Part shown: positions 60,660-64,000 of the stretch, one piece after another
How the letters are laid out: each line of letters opens with the position of its first letter
How positions within the stretch are numbered: the first letter of the stretch is position 1
Assembly (NCBI RefSeq): GCF_023822045.1
Contig: NZ_CP084712.1
Location: 2,728,001-2,792,000 of the forward strand
Direction: 5' to 3'
From: Sphingopyxis sp. USTB-05
Lineage (GTDB): Bacteria; Pseudomonadota; Alphaproteobacteria; Sphingomonadales; Sphingomonadaceae
Length of the DNA: 64,000 bases
The notes under the pieces: generated by a model
Database searches by the model: none
What the model saw: the letters and a program-made list of their open reading frames with translations, nothing else
Told to the model about the DNA's origin: nothing
Made by a program: the position numbers and the translations under genes

Positions 60660-62381
60660 ATGCGGGCGCAGAGTTTGCCGAGCCCAGGAACGTTGACCAA
60701 GACAATCCTGCTCGTCATCGGCCTGGCCTTCGAACTTCCCGACATTGCCGCTCGTGTGGCCACGCTGGGGCTCTCGTTCTCGCTCCTGCTCTACGCAAGC
60801 CTTTATTGCGGGCTTGCCGCCTGCCTATGGGGTGCGGCCTTTATCCGCCGACCGATATTGCGTTGGGGCTGGGCCCTGCTGTTCGCTCTCGCCGCTATTC
60901 TCATCGGCAGCTTTCAAGGCGCCATCGGCGATGCGATGAGCTATGATGCGTTCGTCACCATGATCTATTCGGCGGGCTTCGCCGATGATGCCGCAGCGCA
61001 ATACAGCGCGGCGATCGCCTGGTCTTCCGCTGCTGCATTCTTCCTGTTGCTTGGCGTCGGACTGAAGCCCCGCGGGCGGGCGCCCATACCGGGCATCGTC
61101 GCCATGCTTGCGCCCGTTCTGGGGCTGGCAATGCTGACCCTCCTGCTCTTCGTCCGGGGCGGCGAAGGCGGCCGCGGCCTGCCGAACGCATGGGTCGGGA
61201 TGGCCTATTCGGCGCTTGCGGCCTTCGAAGCCGCGACCCAGCCATCGGCGGCACGTCAGTCCGTGACGATCGCGCATGGGCCGAGCAAGCAGCAAGGCGA
61301 TATCGTCCTGATCATCGACGAGAGCATCGCCGGCCGCTACCTCGATATCAACGATCCCGCAGGCGTCCGGTCGGGCCTTTTGTCGCCGCCGACGGGCGTC
61401 ACCGTCAGCAATTTCGGTCTCGCGGCGTCGATCACCCATTGCAGCTTCGGAAGCAATCTGACGCTCCGGCACGGGGGCACACGAGACGCCTATCACCGGA
61501 TTAATGCGACGATGCCGTCGATCTTCGCTTATGCGAAGCAAGCGGGGTTCGCGACCACCTATATCGACGCGCAGCGGACCGGCGGCGCCTATCAGAACGG
61601 CATGGATGATAGCGAGCGGCGACAGATCGATCACTTCGTGCAGTTCGGCGACACGGCCGTCGTCGATCGCGATATGGCCGCGGCGGATGCGCTGATCGCG
61701 GCGCTGGGCAATGAACGGCGTGACTTCGTCCTGATAAACAAGATGGGCGCGCATTTTCCCGTCGCCGACAAATACCCCGACAGCGCCCGCATTTTCGCGC
61801 CGACGCTGCCACGCAACGAAGCCGCGGCCGTGACCGAAACACAGCTTCCGGAAAATCTGTACAGCGGCGCCGAAAGCTGGCGGCTTTATCGCAACAGCTA
61901 TCGCAACACGGTGGCGTGGACGGTGGGCGATTTCTTCGACCGCCTGTTCGCCCGCGCGCGGCTCGATGGAGCGCTGATCATCTACACGTCCGACCATGGA
62001 CAAAATCTGCACGAACGCGGCGATGCGGGAACGACCACGCATTGCAGCCCGTCGCCGGCCAGCGAAGAGGGATCGGTCCCGCTAGCGATCATCGACACAT
62101 CGGGACGCTGGGATGATGCCGCAAGGCGAAGCTTCGATGCGTCGAGCCACTATCGCATCTTCCCGACCCTGCTGAACGCGATGGGCTATGATCCAGCGGC
62201 GGTGCGCCGTCAGTATGGCGAAGCACTCGATTCCCCGCTGGCCGACCCGGCGACGTTCAACAGCCTTTTCAACGCGCGGCTGGGACGCAAGCCGATATGG
62301 ATCGAGGTGAAACGCAGTAAGGTTTCCCGACCTCCGGCCAGCGACTATGCGCCGCGCAAATATGGCATTGCACCACGATGA
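60660..62381 (+). CDS. Sulfatase/phosphoethanolamine-transferase-like membrane protein
   Basis: 573 residues. Five hydrophobic helices (about 14-190) precede a periplasmic alkaline-phosphatase-fold domain. QGDIVLIIDESIAGRYLDI carries the metal/nucleophile site, with Ser222 where phosphoethanolamine transferases usually have Thr after Glu. FVLINKMGAHFPVADKYP and ALIIYTSDHGQNLHE (Asp445-His446) supply other metal ligands. The family decorates lipid A, glycans or other envelope polymers with phosphoethanolamine or similar groups. The ATG at 60660 has AAGGA at about 7 bp. The flippase gene follows, so an envelope-polysaccharide role is plausible. Confidence 0.8.
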   Translation: MRAQSLPSPGTLTKTILLVIGLAFELPDIAARVATLGLSFSLLLYASLYCGLAACLWGAAFIRRPILRWGWALLFALAAILIGSFQGAIGDAMSYDAFVTMIYSAGFADDAAAQYSAAIAWSSAAAFFLLLGVGLKPRGRAPIPGIVAMLAPVLGLAMLTLLLFVRGGEGGRGLPNAWVGMAYSALAAFEAATQPSAARQSVTIAHGPSKQQGDIVLIIDESIAGRYLDINDPAGVRSGLLSPPTGVTVSNFGLAASITHCSFGSNLTLRHGGTRDAYHRINATMPSIFAYAKQAGFATTYIDAQRTGGAYQNGMDDSERRQIDHFVQFGDTAVVDRDMAAADALIAALGNERRDFVLINKMGAHFPVADKYPDSARIFAPTLPRNEAAAVTETQLPENLYSGAESWRLYRNSYRNTVAWTVGDFFDRLFARARLDGALIIYTSDHGQNLHERGDAGTTTHCSPSPASEEGSVPLAIIDTSGRWDDAARRSFDASSHYRIFPTLLNAMGYDPAAVRRQYGEALDSPLADPATFNSLFNARLGRKPIWIEVKRSKVSRPPASDYAPRKYGIAPR

Positions 62382-62429
62382 CGCGCGCGTGCAATGCTTT
62401 GCCAACGAATAGTTGCTAGGCTGCTCGCC

Positions 62430-63950
62430 ATGTCAGGTCGCGCACTGCCCCCGGAAACCACGCTTGGCCCCGACAGCCCGATTGCGCCCGATTTCGGCCA
62501 GCAAGTACGCCGTGCGGTCATCTGGCGTTCGGGGTCGCAAATCGCAGGGCAAATCGTCGCCTGGGCCTCCACTTTCCTCGTCATCCGCATCCTGACGCCC
62601 GAAGATTATGGCCTGTTCGCACTGACGCAGGTGATGCTGATGCTCTTCACCCTGCTCAATGGCTATGGTCTTGCGAGCGCGGCGATCCAGCGGGACGAGA
62701 TCGCCCCGCACGAGCTGCGACAGATTTTCGGATTGATGCTGCTGCTCAACGGCGCGCTCGCGATCGCGCAAATCCTCTGCGCCCCGCTTGCCGCCGCTTA
62801 TTATCGCCAGCCGATGGTTGCCGACCTGCTGCGGGTACAGTCGCTGATCTACCTTACCATCCCCTTCTCCGCGCTCGCCTATGCGCAATTGGCGCGTTCG
62901 ATGGAGTTCCAGCGTCAGGCGCAGGTCAATCTGGTCTCCGCACTGATCGGTGCAGGCGTCGCGCTCGGCGGCGCGCTGGCGGGATGGGGGGTGTGGGCAC
63001 TGGTCTGGGCGCCGATCGCCATGTTCGCGGCGCGCGCGCTTGGCCTAACGATCGCGGCGCGCAGCTGGATGTGGCCAAGCTTCGATTTCCGCGGCGCGGG
63101 TTCGATCGCACGTTACGGCGGGCTGATGGCGGTCGGGCAATTGTTCGGCTTTGTCCAAAGCCAGGCGGACATATTGGTCGCCGGTCGCTGGTTCGATGCG
63201 CATCTGGTCGGCATCTATACGACAGCGTTGCTGTTGACGCAGATCTTCAACAACAAGGTCGTCCCGCCGCTCAACGAAGTGGCCTTTGCCGCCTATGCCC
63301 GGATGCAGAACGACCGGCCCGCGCTGGCCGCCGGTTTCACTCGCTCCACGCGCGCGATCATGGTCGCTGCGATGCCTTTCTTCTTCGGGCTCGCCGCAGT
63401 CGCGGAACCCCTCGTTCTCACTTTGCTCGGCGAAAAATGGCGCGAGATTGTGCCGTTGCTCCTGCCGCTGGCGCTCGCCATGCCCTTCTGGACGCTGTTC
63501 ACGCTGCTTCGACCCGCGACCGATGCCCTCGGCCGCCCTGGCATTGCTTCGGGCAACGCCATCGCCGGCGCGCTGCTGATGCCCGTCGTGTTTCTTGTCG
63601 GCGCACAGTGGGGCATCATCGGCATCGCATGGGCATGGCTGATCGCCTATCCCTTGCTCCTCGCCTTTGCCGCTACCCGGTCGCTGCCCGTCATCGGAGT
63701 CGGGGCAAGCGAATTGCTCCGCGCGGTCGCGACGCCAGTGCTCGCCGCCGCTGCGATGGCGGCAGTGGTGCTATTGGTCGACCGCCTGCTGCCAGCAATG
63801 CCCGAACCGCTTCGGCTCGCGATACTCGTCGCGACCGGAGGACCGATTTATTGCCTGTGGCTGATATTGTTCGCGCGCGAGACGGTGCGCGACCTCATCG
63901 GGATGGTCCGAGGCCGGCGTATGCCGACAAGCCCCGACACTGCCGTCTAG
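62430..63950 (+). CDS. Oligosaccharide flippase (Wzx/MOP-like)
   Basis: 506 residues with about 12-14 membrane helices. RRAVIWRSGSQIAGQIVAWASTFLVIRILTPEDYG-type start (SGSQIAGQIVAWASTF, then RILTPEDYGLFALTQ) is the classic polysaccharide_synt signature, with ARYGGLMAVGQLFGFVQSQADILVAGR beginning the second half. It would flip undecaprenyl-linked sugar units across the inner membrane. Two starts are possible, ATG 62394 and ATG 62430, neither with a strong ribosome site; I give the shorter. Its stop overlaps the stop of a convergent gene that leaves the window. Confidence 0.86.
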   Translation: MSGRALPPETTLGPDSPIAPDFGQQVRRAVIWRSGSQIAGQIVAWASTFLVIRILTPEDYGLFALTQVMLMLFTLLNGYGLASAAIQRDEIAPHELRQIFGLMLLLNGALAIAQILCAPLAAAYYRQPMVADLLRVQSLIYLTIPFSALAYAQLARSMEFQRQAQVNLVSALIGAGVALGGALAGWGVWALVWAPIAMFAARALGLTIAARSWMWPSFDFRGAGSIARYGGLMAVGQLFGFVQSQADILVAGRWFDAHLVGIYTTALLLTQIFNNKVVPPLNEVAFAAYARMQNDRPALAAGFTRSTRAIMVAAMPFFFGLAAVAEPLVLTLLGEKWREIVPLLLPLALAMPFWTLFTLLRPATDALGRPGIASGNAIAGALLMPVVFLVGAQWGIIGIAWAWLIAYPLLLAFAATRSLPVIGVGASELLRAVATPVLAAAAMAAVVLLVDRLLPAMPEPLRLAILVATGGPIYCLWLILFARETVRDLIGMVRGRRMPTSPDTAV

Positions 63951-64000
63951 GCTTGGCCCAAAGCCGCTACGGCCGCGCGCGTGGCGTCGATATAGGCGGT
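63947..64000 (-). CDS. C-terminal end of an unidentified gene
   Basis: On the minus strand the frame reads TAYIDATRAAVAALGQA and then TAG, 17 residues of an Ala-rich helix at a protein C-terminus. The stop overlaps the flippase stop (convergent genes). The rest lies beyond the window and the product cannot be named. Confidence 0.4.
   Translation of the reverse strand, partial: TAYIDATRAAVAALGQA

Overview
The window is GC-rich (codon third positions mostly G or C), gene-dense DNA from an alphaproteobacterium, almost certainly a sphingomonad close to Sphingopyxis. I infer this from the product sequences (alphaproteobacterial NuoA, split glycine decarboxylase GcvPA/GcvPB, murB inside the dcw cluster), from several large TonB-dependent receptors, and from the extragenic palindromes. 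No searches were run; identities rest on motifs, lengths and gene order.

Layout. (1) 2-6330, + strand: an N-acetylglucosamine operon: SIS-type GlcN6P deaminase (5' partial), nagA, a fused EIIA-HPr-EI phosphotransferase protein, and nagE. Junctions are ATGA overlaps except a 70-bp gap before the fusion. It imports and phosphorylates GlcNAc, deacetylates it and deaminates it to fructose-6-P. (2) 6357-7416, - strand: tRNA-Trp, a gdx/sugE guanidinium exporter and an isolated nuoA. Both protein genes carry the same tandem-hairpin leader, resembling a guanidine-II riboswitch. (3) 7467-10003: a DMT transporter and a GST-like protein, then about 0.95 kb of non-coding DNA with repeats. (4) 10033-19085, - strand: a small membrane protein, an acyl-CoA ligase, and a glycine-cleavage operon (gcvT, gcvH, a glycosyltransferase-like gene, gcvPA, gcvPB, then two membrane proteins and a DUF938 methyltransferase) behind a tandem glycine riboswitch. 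(5) 19152-41288, - strand: the complete dcw division and cell-wall cluster mraZ-rsmH-ftsL-ftsI-murE-murF-mraY-murD-ftsW-murG-murC-murB-ddl-ftsQ-ftsA-ftsZ, mostly with 1-8 bp overlaps. It is followed by a TPR/SPOR protein, a dGTPase-like gene and a Rossmann-fold gene, and preceded by an array of G-rich repeats with 10-bp spacing that look like MraZ boxes.

(6) 41566-46460: two uncharacterised membrane proteins, cysK, and a His-rich TonB receptor (ZnuD-like) behind a Zur-like palindrome. (7) 46469-49226, - strand: fabD and fabG, separated by a 444-bp cassette that encodes a GxxExxY protein and is bounded by 33-bp inverted repeats; then a secreted protein of unknown function. (8) 49272-53105: a divergent LD-carboxypeptidase / Mur-ligase pair (peptidoglycan recycling) and the rpsF-rpsR-rplI operon. 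(9) 53122-64000: clustered extragenic palindromes, folE, two convergent TonB-dependent receptors, a sulfatase-fold membrane transferase, a polysaccharide flippase, and the last codons of a gene that leaves the window.

Peptidoglycan is the dominant theme: synthesis and division genes, the Mpl/LdcA-type recycling pair and the GlcNAc operon all feed or recycle the same amino-sugar pool. The observations most worth follow-up are the shared nuoA/gdx leader RNA, the inverted-repeat cassette between fabD and fabG, and the extra genes in the glycine-riboswitch operon.
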